64,000 nucleotides of DNA from Sacculina carcini. Its lineage: Eukaryota > Arthropoda > Thecostraca > Sacculinidae. The translations under genes were made by a program, and so were the position numbers. Shown in pieces: positions 9,925 to 20,100 of this stretch. The stretch is taken from positions 6,203,766 through 6,267,765 of the forward strand of contig OU696581.1 in NCBI GenBank assembly GCA_916048095.2, in the 5' to 3' direction. The notes under the pieces are model-generated. The model made no database searches, was not told where the DNA came from, and saw nothing but the letters and a program-made list of their open reading frames with translations. Numbering within the stretch: the stretch's first letter is position 1; each line of letters begins with the position of its first letter.

Positions 9925-12327
9925 TTATGGGATGACGATCTTGGATCCGCGAATGATCAGTCCCCTTTTAGATGTGAGTTCATCGCGAATTTTTTTGAAT
10001 GCTTGAATTCGTTCGTCTTCCCAATCACCCTGTTGTATGGCTCTCTCCACTGCCTGTAATGTGCTATCCTTCTGTGACTCTTCGACCAGTTCAGACAGAG
10101 TCAGCGCCACCGGTACGCTGTGTGCGACGACGTAGTTGACGAACCCCCCAGCTATTTCTTCTTCTGCTGAGATTTTTTCGTGATATTGTACAGGCTGTCT
10201 TGATAACACGTCGGCAGGGTTGTCTCGCCCGTTGATGTGACAAATGGTGAAGTCATACTGCTGCATACGTAATATCCACCGCAATATGCGTGCTGAAGGA
10301 TTACCTGTTGGTTTGAAGATTGATGAGAGCGCTTGGTGATCGGTTCGAATTTCGAATTCTGCTCCGTATAGGTACAAATGAAATCGCTCACAAGCCCACA
10401 CAATCGCCAGTGCCTCTTTTTCAAGTTGGCAATATCTTCGTTCAACGTCGGTTAACGTCCTGGACGCGTAGCTCACTGGCCTTAGATCGCCATGATGGTT
10501 CTGGCAGAGTACCGCCCCTAAGCCAACTGGGCTCGCATCCACAATGAGTGATGTCCGACGTTTCGGGTCAAAATGAATAAGGTGTGCCTCTTTCTTTACC
10601 GCCTCTTTCAGTTCGTGAAAACATTTTTCTTCCTTCTCTGTCCATCTCCACGCGGTGTTCTGTCTGGTTAGTAGTCTCAGTGGCTCGCTCTTAGTTGCCA
10701 GTCGCGGAATGAATCTGGTCAGGTAGTTTATGAGCCCCATGAAGCTCCTGACGTCTTGCGGTGTTTTCGGTCGTTCGAACCCTTGGATTACTTCGATTTT
10801 GGACATTGTCGGCTTGACGCCGCTGCTAGAAACTGAAGAGCCATGAAATATGACGTCTTCCACGTGAAAGATGCTCTTATCCTGAGAGATGGACAGATTA
10901 TTTTCCCGTAAGGTACGGAGAACGGATTCAAGAGCTCTGTCGTGTTCATGTGTGTTTTTCCCCCAAATCAGGATGTCATCTGCTCCGTTGCGACAGTTCG
11001 GACATTTTTGCAGTATTTGTTGGAGTAAGCGCTGTCCCTCTTCTGCTGCCGAAGTTATGCCCATTACCAAGACTTTGTATCTATAGATACCTGAATCGCA
11101 CGAAAAAGTGGTGATTCCTCTGGACTCCGGTGACAGTTCTATCTGGTGATAGTAGGAATTCAAATCATTTTTTAAGAACACCTTGGCTCCACTGACCTCG
11201 CTGAGGATTTGCTCTACTGTAGGAATCGGGTAGCGGGAGCGCTTTACGGCTTCGTTTGCCATTCTCAAATCTGCACAAATTCTGATGTCACCGTTAGGTT
11301 TGGGCGCGGTGACCAATGGTGAAACCCATGGTGTGGGTCCCTCTACCTTTTCGATGATGTCGTTTTTCAGCATGTCTTGAATTTTTTTTTCCACGGCTCC
11401 TCGTAGGTGAAATGGCACTCGCCGCGGGGGTATCGCTACCGGTTTGACTTTCTCATCTATGTCGAGTTTCAATCGGAAATTCCTCATCCGCCCGATGCCT
11501 TCGAGTGCAGGTAGATGTCTGTTCAAAATACTTCTAGTTGATTCTGGGATTTCCTCAGCTTTCACGCTGTCGATTCGAGGCATAGACAGTAAACCCAGTT
11601 CCAAACACGCTTGTCGTCCCAATATATTCCCACTGTCATGTGCCTTGGTTACCAACATTTTCTGTATAATTCGTCTGGACCCATATGTGAGTGTGGCAAA
11701 AAATTCTCCTCGAAGCGGAATCGGTGTGTCGCCGTACGATCTGGGTACAACTTTTGAGCGGCTAAGGACGACCGTTGGTTTTGCATCCGCCAGATGCTCA
11801 AACGTTCTGCCATCCAACAAGTTAACGCTAGCTACCGAATCGATCAGCATACGGACCGCAACGTTGTCCACTAGAATGCGCTTCGTGCCCGAACTCTTGG
11901 TATTTATGCGTAAGACGTTGGACTCGTCGTCCGTGTATCTGCTACGCGTGGATGAGAGGCGTCGAACGCCGTTGTTCTCCTCGCCAGACGATGTGTCATC
12001 TATTGCTTGTATTTGTTTAGCCTGTTGTAACTTCTTACGGCATGCTGTGGCAAAATGGTTTCGTATGCCACAATGATGACACTTCTTTCCAAACGCCGGA
12101 CAATCTCGTTGACCGTGCCGGTGTCCTGTACCATTGCATCCGAAGCATCGTGACAAATCAGTTGGTTTGTCCCCCGCCTTGTTTGTTTTTGTTGCTCGAA
12201 CCCGTTGACGCCTCTTGAACTTTCCATGTGTATGTATGTTGCCTCGTCCGTCGTTCCGGTTCGATCTTCTTGTGTACCGATAATTGGACCGAGCCCGTCG
12301 CTTGTAAACGTGCCGCCTTCCTCCCAC
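9925..12327 (-). CDS. Gypsy gag(nucleocapsid)-protease-RT-RNase H polyprotein, partial
   Basis: 800 codons open. Two CCHC zinc knuckles at residues about 61-100 (CFGCNGTGHRHGQRDC; CHHCGIRNHFATAC). Protease near residue 160: the D-S-G triplet reads D-S-V (MLIDSVASVNLL). RT from about 290: RICADLRMANEAV, NDLNSYYHQIEL (first Asp), then NGADDILIW near residue 448, where the Tyr usual in YADD/YVDD boxes reads Gly although both Asp remain. RNase H near 595 (IVDASPVGLGAVL) and 661 (IRTDHQALSSIF). The first about 55 codons are not real Gag: this stretch belongs to the fused integrase tail in another frame, so the true Gag N-terminus is missing. Probably inactive in spite of its long open frame. Confidence 0.85.
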   Translation of the reverse strand: MGGRRHVYKRRARSNYRYTRRSNRNDGRGNIHTHGKFKRRQRVRATKTNKAGDKPTDLSRCFGCNGTGHRHGQRDCPAFGKKCHHCGIRNHFATACRKKLQQAKQIQAIDDTSSGEENNGVRRLSSTRSRYTDDESNVLRINTKSSGTKRILVDNVAVRMLIDSVASVNLLDGRTFEHLADAKPTVVLSRSKVVPRSYGDTPIPLRGEFFATLTYGSRRIIQKMLVTKAHDSGNILGRQACLELGLLSMPRIDSVKAEEIPESTRSILNRHLPALEGIGRMRNFRLKLDIDEKVKPVAIPPRRVPFHLRGAVEKKIQDMLKNDIIEKVEGPTPWVSPLVTAPKPNGDIRICADLRMANEAVKRSRYPIPTVEQILSEVSGAKVFLKNDLNSYYHQIELSPESRGITTFSCDSGIYRYKVLVMGITSAAEEGQRLLQQILQKCPNCRNGADDILIWGKNTHEHDRALESVLRTLRENNLSISQDKSIFHVEDVIFHGSSVSSSGVKPTMSKIEVIQGFERPKTPQDVRSFMGLINYLTRFIPRLATKSEPLRLLTRQNTAWRWTEKEEKCFHELKEAVKKEAHLIHFDPKRRTSLIVDASPVGLGAVLCQNHHGDLRPVSYASRTLTDVERRYCQLEKEALAIVWACERFHLYLYGAEFEIRTDHQALSSIFKPTGNPSARILRWILRMQQYDFTICHINGRDNPADVLSRQPVQYHEKISAEEEIAGGFVNYVVAHSVPVALTLSELVEESQKDSTLQAVERAIQQGDWEDERIQAFKKIRDELTSKRGLIIRGSKIVIP

Positions 12328-13080
12328 CGGCTGTCTGGAACTTTTTTCAGTTGTGATGTTTCAAGCAGTTTCTGCTGATTTCCTCTTTGAATTATGACGG
12401 TACTTCCCTTTCTTTCGGTGACCGTCCATGGTCGTGGGTCATATCGGGGCGAGAGTTTGTTCGTTCTTGTCTGGCGAAGCAGGACTCTGTCGTTTTTCGC
12501 GATATCGCTCGACCTGGCTCTATTCTTCCTGTCTGTGCGCGCCTTCAGTTTTTCTTTTTCCTCCCGGTCTGTCTTACGCGCTTTTCTCCACCTCCACCCT
12601 TCCGTGTTCGATTGGAGTTGAGGCCATTTCATTTTCAAACTTCTACCCATCAGTAGTTGTGCGGGTGTTTCTCCCGTGGTGCAATGTGGCGTATTTCGGT
12701 ACTGCAAAAGAAACATTCCCAACAATCGTTTCCAGTTTCTCGTCTCTGTGTTGGATGCACGAACGTTTTTGAGTAACGAAGAGAAAAACCTTTCCACTTC
12801 GCCATTACTCTGTGGATGATACGGTGAAACCTTTCTGTGCCGTATACCCCATTCTTTGCAAAATAGCGCGAACTCCTTGCCCCGGAACTGTGGTCCGTTG
12901 TCTGATACAATCACCTCTGGCACTCCGTGAGTGTAGATGCAGTTTTCAATCACCGCCGTAACCGTGTGGGTGTCGGTGGCTCTCACGACTGATGCCTCAG
13001 GCCACCTGGAACCCGCGTCTACGATGCCAACTACACAGTCTCCACTGGGAAATGGCCCGCAAATATCTACGTGGATAACC
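12174..13080 (-). pseudogene. Partial Gypsy integrase, fused tail-to-gag
   Basis: Reads GVPEVIVSDNGPQF and QSNGEVERFFSSLL, so it keeps the second and third catalytic motifs. It lacks the zinc-binding module and the first core motif, cut at 13,080 (after GTGGATAACC). The open frame continues to 12,000, but beyond 12,174 the bases belong to the nucleocapsid region of the next copy and the translation there is spurious. The 907 bp correspond to 8813-9718. Non-functional. Confidence 0.8.
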
Positions 13081-13099
13081 TTTAAACCTTTTTTTTGTT

Positions 13100-13168
13100 A
13101 AAAAAATTCGCGATGAACTCACATCTTAAAGGGGACTGATCATTCGCGGATCCAAGATCGTCATCCCA
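13100..13168. repeat. 69-bp inverted copy of bases 9,928-9,996
   Basis: The sequence from AAAAAAATTCGCGATGAACT to GATCGTCATCCCA is the reverse complement of the RNase H-integrase junction of the same Gypsy element, including its in-frame stop region. One A is missing in the AAAAGGGG run. It sits directly beside the broken integrase copy (13,080), so it marks an inverted joint in the rearrangement. Confidence 0.85.
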
Positions 13169-13182
13169 TCCTCGTCGCCAGT

Positions 13183-13319
13183 TTTACTATTCCTTTTCCG
13201 TCATCGCCCCTACAATGAAAACAACCGTGAAACGTGCCACTCTATTTCATATCAATGAGACACCAACATTCAATGCCTGAAACATAACCCAAATGATAGT
13301 GATTAGTATTGTACATTAG
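13183..13319 (+). repeat. 137-bp direct repeat, right copy
   Basis: Partner of 8350-8486; see that entry. Followed by GTATTGTACATTAG/TTAGTATTGTACAT-type short reiterations and then by the second CsRn1-type fragment. Confidence 0.75.
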
Positions 13320-13348
13320 TATTGTTAGTATTGTACATACATTATCAC

Positions 13349-14164
13349 CATAGTGGCTGGCGCCCTCTCGCGCACCGTCGGCATGCTGGTCGACCCGACG
13401 CCGCCATTCGACGATTTTTCAGCGCTGGTCGACGCACAGCAAGAGGACGCCGACACGCTACAACTCGTCCAGGCCGTCGACGGGGATCACTCCTTGAAAC
13501 TGCGGCACGTGCCACTCGACTGCGGACGCCGTCTGTGGTGCGACTACTCAACCGGCCGGTGTCGTCCATTGCTGCCTACCGCACTGCGGCGACCTTTCTT
13601 CAACCTGCTTCACGACCTCCCGCATCCGGGCGTGGCTGCCAGCCAAAAGATGGTAGTCGAGCGTTTCGTATGGCGTGGACTAAAAAAAGACGTACAGAGT
13701 TAGGCTCGAACCTGCAATCAGTGTCAACGCGCCAAGACACACCGACACACGCGCGCAGCGCCAACTGCCTTTCGCCTTCCATCCCGGCGATTCGCCGACC
13801 TCCATGTTGACTTGGTGGGCCCCTGCGGACCTCGGACAGGTGTGCGTACATGTTGACCATCATCGACCGCTACACGCGATGGATCGAGGCAATCCCGCTG
13901 GCGCGTACAACAGCCGAAGACGTCGCGAAGGCGTTGTTGCGACAGTGGATCGCACGTTTCGGGGTGCCCCACACGATCGTTAGTGATCAAGGTCCGCGGC
14001 TTGAGTCGCGTTTGATACGTATTGTATGTGATACTGTCACTTAACTGGAGTTTTCCCTTTCTTCTCTCATGGACGCTTGCCGTGTGCGCACCTCGCTGCT
14101 CGCGCTCTTGTACTGGTGATAATTAAATTTGCTACGTGTTTTGGTGTTTGTGGCTCTCGCTAAA
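13349..14164 (+). mobile_element. Second CsRn1-type Gypsy fragment (integrase plus LTR piece)
   Basis: Same family as 1-3770, opposite strand. It begins at the RNase H-integrase linker (VAGALSRTV) and runs through the zinc module and part of the integrase core. It then jumps near 14,010 into LTR sequence (about 14,023-14,164, ending GTTTGTGGCTCTCGCTAAA, which matches the inner LTR edge at 3445). An internal deletion has therefore removed the end of integrase and the outer part of the LTR. Both ends are ragged. Confidence 0.8.
13353..14044 (+). pseudogene. CsRn1-type integrase fragment, stop and frameshift
   Basis: First frame (13,353-13,703) reads RRPFFNLLHDLPHPGVAASQ then VWRGLKKDVQS and a TAG; the zinc-binding cysteines (CNQCQ) follow directly after the stop in the same frame. 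DLHVDLVGP (first catalytic Asp) is present. A frameshift near 13,830 leads to 13,850-14,044 (MLTIIDRYTRWIEAIPLA... VPHTIVSDQG, second catalytic Asp). The reading then departs from the family after GPRLESR, where the deletion joint to the LTR lies. The third catalytic residue is missing. Confidence 0.8.
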
Positions 14165-14445
14165 AGTGTAATGATAAAAAAAAAAATATTTTTATTGATT
14201 ATTATTTGTCTGTTGTATTTTTATTAATTGATATATTGTTGGACGTTGTTATTTACTAAATCATATTTTTATTTATTCTTGTATGTTGTTTTCTACTGAG
14301 TCATGTTTGTTGTTGGCTGTTATATATTGAATTCGATTTTTATTCACTCGTATGTTGATTGTTATTCCTTCACATATTCAGTTATATTCGTTATTATTTA
14401 ATATTACTTATTTTTGTTGTAACTTATTGAATTATCTAGTATTTT
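14165..14445. other. AT-rich flank without gene
   Basis: T-rich sequence with loose repeats of TATT/GTTGTT words between the CsRn1-type fragment and the hAT MITE. Nothing coding seen. Confidence 0.5.
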
Positions 14446-14453
14446 CTCTTCGA

Positions 14454-14641
14454 CAGTGGCGGCACCAGGATTTCTCCGATGGGGGGACTGAGGGGGCTTA
14501 AGGGAAAAGTTGTGTGGGCTTGTTAGGGGAAAGTTGTGGGGCAACTTAGTTTCATTTACAATTGTAAGAAATTTTAATGTCCGTGATTAAGGTTTGGGGG
14601 AGGCTTAGGGGGAGGGGGGCATATTTTTGGCGCCGCCATTG
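14454..14641. mobile_element. hAT-type MITE, 188 bp, with 8-bp target-site duplication
   Basis: Terminal inverted repeats: CAGTGGCGGCACCAGGATT on the left and, read inward from the right, CAATGGCGGCGCCAAAAAT; about 14 of 19 positions agree. The element is flanked on both sides by an identical octamer CTCTTCGA (14,446-14,453 and 14,642-14,649). Eight-base duplications and CA-GNGGCG-type ends are characteristic of the hAT superfamily. The G-rich interior has no coding capacity, so it depends on a transposase elsewhere. Confidence 0.88.
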
Positions 14642-14649
14642 CTCTTCGA

Positions 14650-15464
14650 ACTTTCTTTCAAGGTCTTTTGAGCGCTTACGGTCCACCGCAAGGTGGTAAT
14701 ATTTTTCTTGCACATTTTCCATGCTACTGGATTTGCCTGTACTCAATTACACCAGTACTTTTTAGCGCACATAAATGCAGTGGAGAGCCGTACGTTTCAC
14801 ACTGGGGCACTCGGGCACACATTGGTGCTCCGTCTGGATCAATGCGACACCCAATATCTATTTATTGACTATAGAACTTCTGGGGCAAGTACAGTCACTA
14901 TAAATTGGAAATTGTCAGCCGTGTATTTATATGATTGTGTTTACAAGCACCGTCACGCATTCATAACACATAATTCTGTGCATACAACGTGAAGAAACCC
15001 ACCGACACCGTTCAATCGAATCGCTCCCAAGAAAAACACATACACACATGCGCACACACATACACATACACATACACGCACATACCCTCCATTTCATTGT
15101 AGTGTTGTTAATATGTGTACGCGTTTGTAAATATATTTGTTTGTTCTGAAAAAAATATACGCACAGATAAACACGTACACACTCACCGCTGATTTATTAT
15201 GCCTGCGGCAAGCGGCATGCCTATGGCCAGCACACAGACACACATACACACTCGCACATATATGCATACGCATATGCATTGATGAATGCTATTGCCATCT
15301 ATACCATTTCAACTTCAAAATGAGCATAGCCAACTTCAAAATGGAAGATTGTTGTGAATGCGAGATGCGAGCTGCCGCTGACAAAACAAAAATCGACGGC
15401 GGCAGCGTTTGGCGGAAAACGGAGCCGACGAAAAATCCATCGACAAACAAACAAAAAAAGTTCT
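14650..15464. other. Unassigned stretch with CA-rich simple repeats
   Basis: Imperfect ACACAC/ACATAC arrays at about 15,035-15,085 and 15,230-15,265. Small open frames (such as 14,693-14,992) show no domain or family resemblance and I do not call them. The final part (15,320-15,464) leads into the tandem array. Confidence 0.45.
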
Positions 15465-16330
15465 CAAACAGACTCAAATGACCTCAATGACCTTGAAAAT
15501 GACCTCGGAGGTCAACAAAACCTAGCCTATGACATTCTTGTATCCATTTTACCGCTAGGGACCAAGTTTCATCAAAATCGGTCCAGTGGTTTGGGAGGAG
15601 ATAAAGTAAACAGACACCAATGACCTCAATGACCTTGAAAACGAAATTAGAGGTCAACAAAACCTAGCCTATGACCTTCTTGCATCCATTTTACCCCTAG
15701 GGACCAAGTTTCATCCAAATCGGTCCAGTGGTTTAGGAGGAGATAGGGTAAACAGACACAAATAACCTCAATGACCTTGAAAATGACCTCAAAGATCAAC
15801 AGAACCTAGCATATGACCTTCTTGCATCCATTTTAACTCTAGGAACCAGGTTTAATCAACATCGGTCCAGTGGTTTAGGAGGAGATAGGGTAAACAGACA
15901 CAAGTGACCTCAATGACCTTGAAAATGACCTCGGAGGTCAACTAAACCTAGCCTATGACCTTCTTGCATCCATTTTACCCCTAGGGACCAAGTTTCATCA
16001 AAATCGGTCCAGTGGTTTAGGAGGAGATAGGATAAACAGACACAAATGACCTCAATGACCTTGAAAATGACCTCGGAGGTCAACTAAACCTAGCCTATGA
16101 CCTTCTTGCATCCATTTTACCCCTAAGGGACCAAGTTTCATCAAAATCGGTCCAGTGGTTTAGGAGGAGATAGGATAAACAGACACAAATGACCTCAATG
16201 ACCTTGAAAATGACCTCGGAGGTCAACAAAACCTAGCCTATGACCTTCTTGCATCCACTTTACACCTAAGCACCAAGTTTCATCAAAATCGGTCCAGAGG
16301 TTTAGGAGGATATAGGGTACAAACAGACAT
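15465..16330 (+). repeat. Tandem array: six monomers of 142-144 bp
   Basis: The word AAACAGAC recurs at 15,465, 15,608, 15,750, 15,892, 16,034, 16,177 and 16,321, giving six full monomers. Each contains TGACCTCAATGACCTTGAAA, then TGACCTCGGAGGTCAAC in the best-kept copies, CTAGCCTATGACCTTCTTGC, CCATTTTACCCCTAGGGACC and a final AATCGGTCCAGTGGTTTAGG. Monomers differ by a few substitutions. Non-coding. The array leads directly into Helitron-like sequence. Confidence 0.92.
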
Positions 16331-16987
16331 TTAGACAATTTACAATCAGTGCAGTGGAAAAAATACCATCAATTAGGCCCTTCGGGCCGAATTGGATAAA
16401 ACCAAAAAAAGTTATAGCGGTGAAAAGACAAAATGATCCCTGAAAAATGCGAAAATTTTGGTCAATATTCTGCCATCGAGTTCTCCTAAACCAGAAATGG
16501 TACAGCAATACAGATTATACCACTGTGTAGAGAATTTTCCTTTCTACAAGATAGCCTATAATTGATATCCAAAAATTAAACCTAAAACATGTTAAATGTA
16601 AAAAAATTCAATCTACATTCAAAATTTCATTTAAACTCCGGGCGTCCGATTTTCTTTACTTTTTTCTCTATATCTCAACAACTAATTATCACACATCTAA
16701 ATAATTTATACCATCATGCTGAGAATTTTGTTTTCTACAATACAGTATAATTTTTAATTTTCCAAAGTGTATTAAAAACAGTTACGGCGGTGTGAAGTGT
16801 AAATGACAAAGTCAAAAAGGCAAAATTAGCACAAAAACGTGAATATTTTGGTCAATATTCCGGCATCTGCTCCTCATAAACCAGCAATGGTACAGCTATA
16901 AAAATTATACCATTGTGTAGAAAAAATTATTTCTACAAGATAAGCTATAATTTACACCCACAACTGATACAAAAACGTGTAAAATGT
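16331..16987 (+). mobile_element. Helitron-like unit, 5' part, left of the nested LINE
   Basis: Carries the alternating hairpin monomers described for the array at 34-54 kb (blocks such as AGTTATAGCGGTGAAAAGAC, AAACCAGAAATGGTACAGC and AAAGTGTATT...GTTACGGCGGTG). It breaks at about 16,987, within ...AACGTGTAAAAT, and resumes at 21,387 with AAAATTGGCAAAATTCTCAA, so the LINE was inserted into it. Confidence 0.75.
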
Positions 16988-17080
16988 GGTGTGATCGGGT
17001 TCTGCTCGGTGATTGGTCGAAGTGACGATGACGCCAGCTGATTACCGGCGGTACATACTGTGTAAGGCGCGTGCGGTGTG

Positions 17081-17108
17081 TGCTTACCTAGTTGTGCTTA
17101 CCTAGTTG
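17081..17108 (-). repeat. 3' terminal 14-bp tandem repeats of the LINE
   Basis: Two exact copies of TGCTTACCTAGTTG in plus-strand reading, followed by TGGTACAGG toward ORF2. In CR1-type LINEs such terminal repeats are the recognition tail for reverse transcription (established for the group, inferred here). Confidence 0.75.
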
Positions 17109-17125
17109 TGGTACAGGAAATGAGC

Positions 17126-20100
17126 TTACGCTCGGACTGTCCTGTCTCTTTCCCACTGAATATCCAATTTATGTTTGAACTCTCCTATAGTTTTGGCCTT
17201 TACGATTGTCTTGTGTAATTTATTCCAAGCGTCAATTCGCCTGAATGGAAAACTGTATTTCTTTATGTCTTTTTTGCACCGAGGTTTTCTCAGCTTCTTG
17301 CCGTGTCCCCTTCCTTTATCCTGCTTTATCAGTCCAATTTCCTGCTGAGCTGTGGCTTCTGTCATGTTCCTGAAAATATGAATGAGATCACCCCGTGTCC
17401 TCCTGTCTTCCAACGTCGGTAATTTCAACGCATTTAGCCTGTCCTCATAACTGAAGCTTTTCAGCTCTGGTACAAGCCTGGTGGCCAGTCTTTGCATCTT
17501 TTCAACTTTGTGTACCAGACGCTTTTCGTGTGGACACCAAACCACTGCGGCATACTCAAGTTTGGGCCTAATAACTGACACTATCAGCTTCCGCATTATT
17601 TCAGCATCTATAAAGTTGAAGACGTGTTTTATTCTGGTCAGCAAGGAGTACGTTTTGGCGCAGATATCATCAATGTGGGCCTCAGGGGACAAATCTCTTT
17701 GCACCATGACACCGAGGTCTTTTTGTTTGTCCACTTCATTAAGTACCGTACCTCCGAGGGTATACGTCACCGACGGCCTGTTTTTACCCGTGCCAAACTT
17801 GATTAGGTGACATTTCGTCTCGTTGAAGGTCATCTGCCACGTATCTGCCCACTTTTGGATTTTGTTCAGGTCTTCCTGCAGTGCTTGACAGTCGGTCGGG
17901 TTTGATATGGCCCGCATTATCTTCGCATCGTCTGCAAACAGGTGTATTGTGCTGTCAATATCCGCCACTATGTCGTTCATATATACACTGAACATTATTG
18001 GGCCCAATACTGAGCCCTGTGGGACTCCACTTATGACCTGCCTCCAGGTTGAATCTTTTCCTCTCACAACAGTGCACATTTTTCTTCCCGTCAGGAAGTC
18101 GGTCATCCATCTCAGCAACACTCCGCTCACGCCTCCATTTTGCTCTAACTTCCATAACAGCCTGCTGTGTGGCACCTTGTCAAATGCTTTGCTGAGGTCC
18201 AGATATATACTGTCGACCCACTGATCTCTCTCTTGGACAACGTCAATGATCTTGCTATAAAACATCAGCAGACTCAATACACACGATCTTGCTGATCTAA
18301 ATCCAAATTGACAATTTGACAAAGCGTTTTCTGTCTCCAAGTAGCACATCCACTGGTCCTTGATTATTCTCTCGCACATCTTACAAAGCACACTTGTCAG
18401 TGATATTGGACGATAGTTTAACGGGTCGTACTTTGATCCATTTTTGTGTATCGGCACAATCTTAGAGCACTTCCACTGGTGTGGGACTGCTCCATGTTTC
18501 AGACTATTGGAAATTATGTCGCATATCGGTTCAATCAGCTCCATTCTGCATTCCCTCATGATGTTTCCCGAAACACCATCTGGTCCGGTAGATTTTCCAT
18601 TTTTCAATGCTGCCAGTCTGTCTAGGAGTTCTTTTTTCGTCACATCAACTTCATGCATTGGTTCTAGTTGTTTGGTTTCTTTTTTATTCCAGAATGGTCT
18701 CTCATCTGTGAAATTCATTTGAAAATTTTTGTTCAGTACTTCAGCAATTTCATCTGGCTCAGTGTATGACACACCATCACTGTGTATCTCCTTAATACCG
18801 GCATAATTTCTCATTTTTCTATTCACATAATCATAGAACAATTTTGGCTCATCTTTACACTTATCAATTATGTTCCTCTCGTATTTCCTCATCTCATCTC
18901 TCCTTATACCCAAATATCTGTTCCTGGCTTTCTTGAACGCAATCCAATGTTTCATACAGTTCCTATGTCGTAGTCTGTTCCATGCGTCTTCTTTTTCTTT
19001 CTTTGCTGCTTCACATCTTCTATTGAACCAGACCTTTTTTGCCGTACAGTTTTTTCTAGTTTTTGGCACATGTTTCACTATACCTCCGTTGTAGATTCTC
19101 AGGAAAATATCGTATTTCTGCTGAATATCTGTCGCTGTCAACAGAGGAGTCCAATCTACTTCAGCAAAATATTCCTTCAGCTGCTTCATGTCTGCTTTTG
19201 CGTAGTTCCATTTAGGATTATGATACTCAATCTGCGTCGTTTCCGGCATTACACAATCAACATCTGCTTCAATAATTACATGGTCACTTTTTCCAATAGG
19301 ACAACTAAGCTTCAGAGATATGATCATGTCCAGCTTATCCGTGAATACCAAATCCAGTTGTGAAGGCTTGTGATTTCTTCTGAAACGTGTGTCATCATCC
19401 ACCCATTGGTACATAAAATGTCGCATCATTAATCCCATCAGTCTAGATCCCCATGAATTTGGCGGCCCATTTGCTTTCCAATTCGTCCAGTCAACTTGCT
19501 TACAATTGAAGTCTCCCATCAAGATGATGTTTCTATGTCCATTTATCACAAGATCAAGCTCATTGAGGGTGCAATTCAGCATATTTTCGTGCTCCTCACC
19601 ACTCCATGCACTGCTTTTGGGTGGAACATAGACTGCCAGCAGGTGTTTTGCTCCTGTATCAGTATCCAATCTGACGGCGACTATCTCAGCTTTATTACCA
19701 ATGTAAACAATGCGTGTCTTGACGTCATTCCTCGACAAAACTAGCACTCCTCCTCCCGGCTTACCTCTTCTGTCTCTTCTGAATATGCTGTACCTGCTAT
19801 CAATCACCCCCTCAATGTCGACTTTTGGGTTCAATTTAGTTTCTACAATAGCCACTATATGAGGACTTTCTTTGATTAAATAGTCGTTAAACTCTCCGCT
19901 ACTTGACATGTATCCGTCAATATTCGTGTACATAATTTTCAAACTTCTTGACTCCAGACATCCCCTCTGTTTGGCCTGAATTGTAACTCCGTTTATCGGG
20001 TAAACCACTTTCGCAGTTTCCCGCCCATTACTCTCCATCGGAATTTGTCTTTCTCCGCCTCTGTGCGCTGGTCGTTTTTTTCCTTCATTTGCTTCACATT

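Larger units (their letters stand above)
8813..13080 (-). mobile_element. Second Ty3/Gypsy element, rearranged: integrase end fused in front of gag-pol
   Basis: Minus-strand order: partial integrase (13,080-12,174), then nucleocapsid-protease-RT-RNase H (12,327-9,925), then full integrase (9,882-8,782). The 906-bp integrase 3' region 8813-9718 is repeated at 12,174-13,080 with few differences. This looks like two tandem copies collapsed by a deletion that removed the LTR and the Gag N-terminus between them. It lies between the 137-bp direct repeats. Different family from the CsRn1-type copies (CCHC knuckles; different RT and integrase motifs). Confidence 0.75.

Noticed and set aside
12000..12173. 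C-terminal 58 codons of the open frame ending at 12,000 as genuine integrase tail
   Set aside because: These bases are the zinc-knuckle region of the next copy read in a different frame; similarity to the true integrase tail stops at 12,174.
15465..16330. Tandem array as a CRISPR array
   Set aside because: Monomers are repeated over their whole 143-bp length with no unique spacers, in an animal-type genome.
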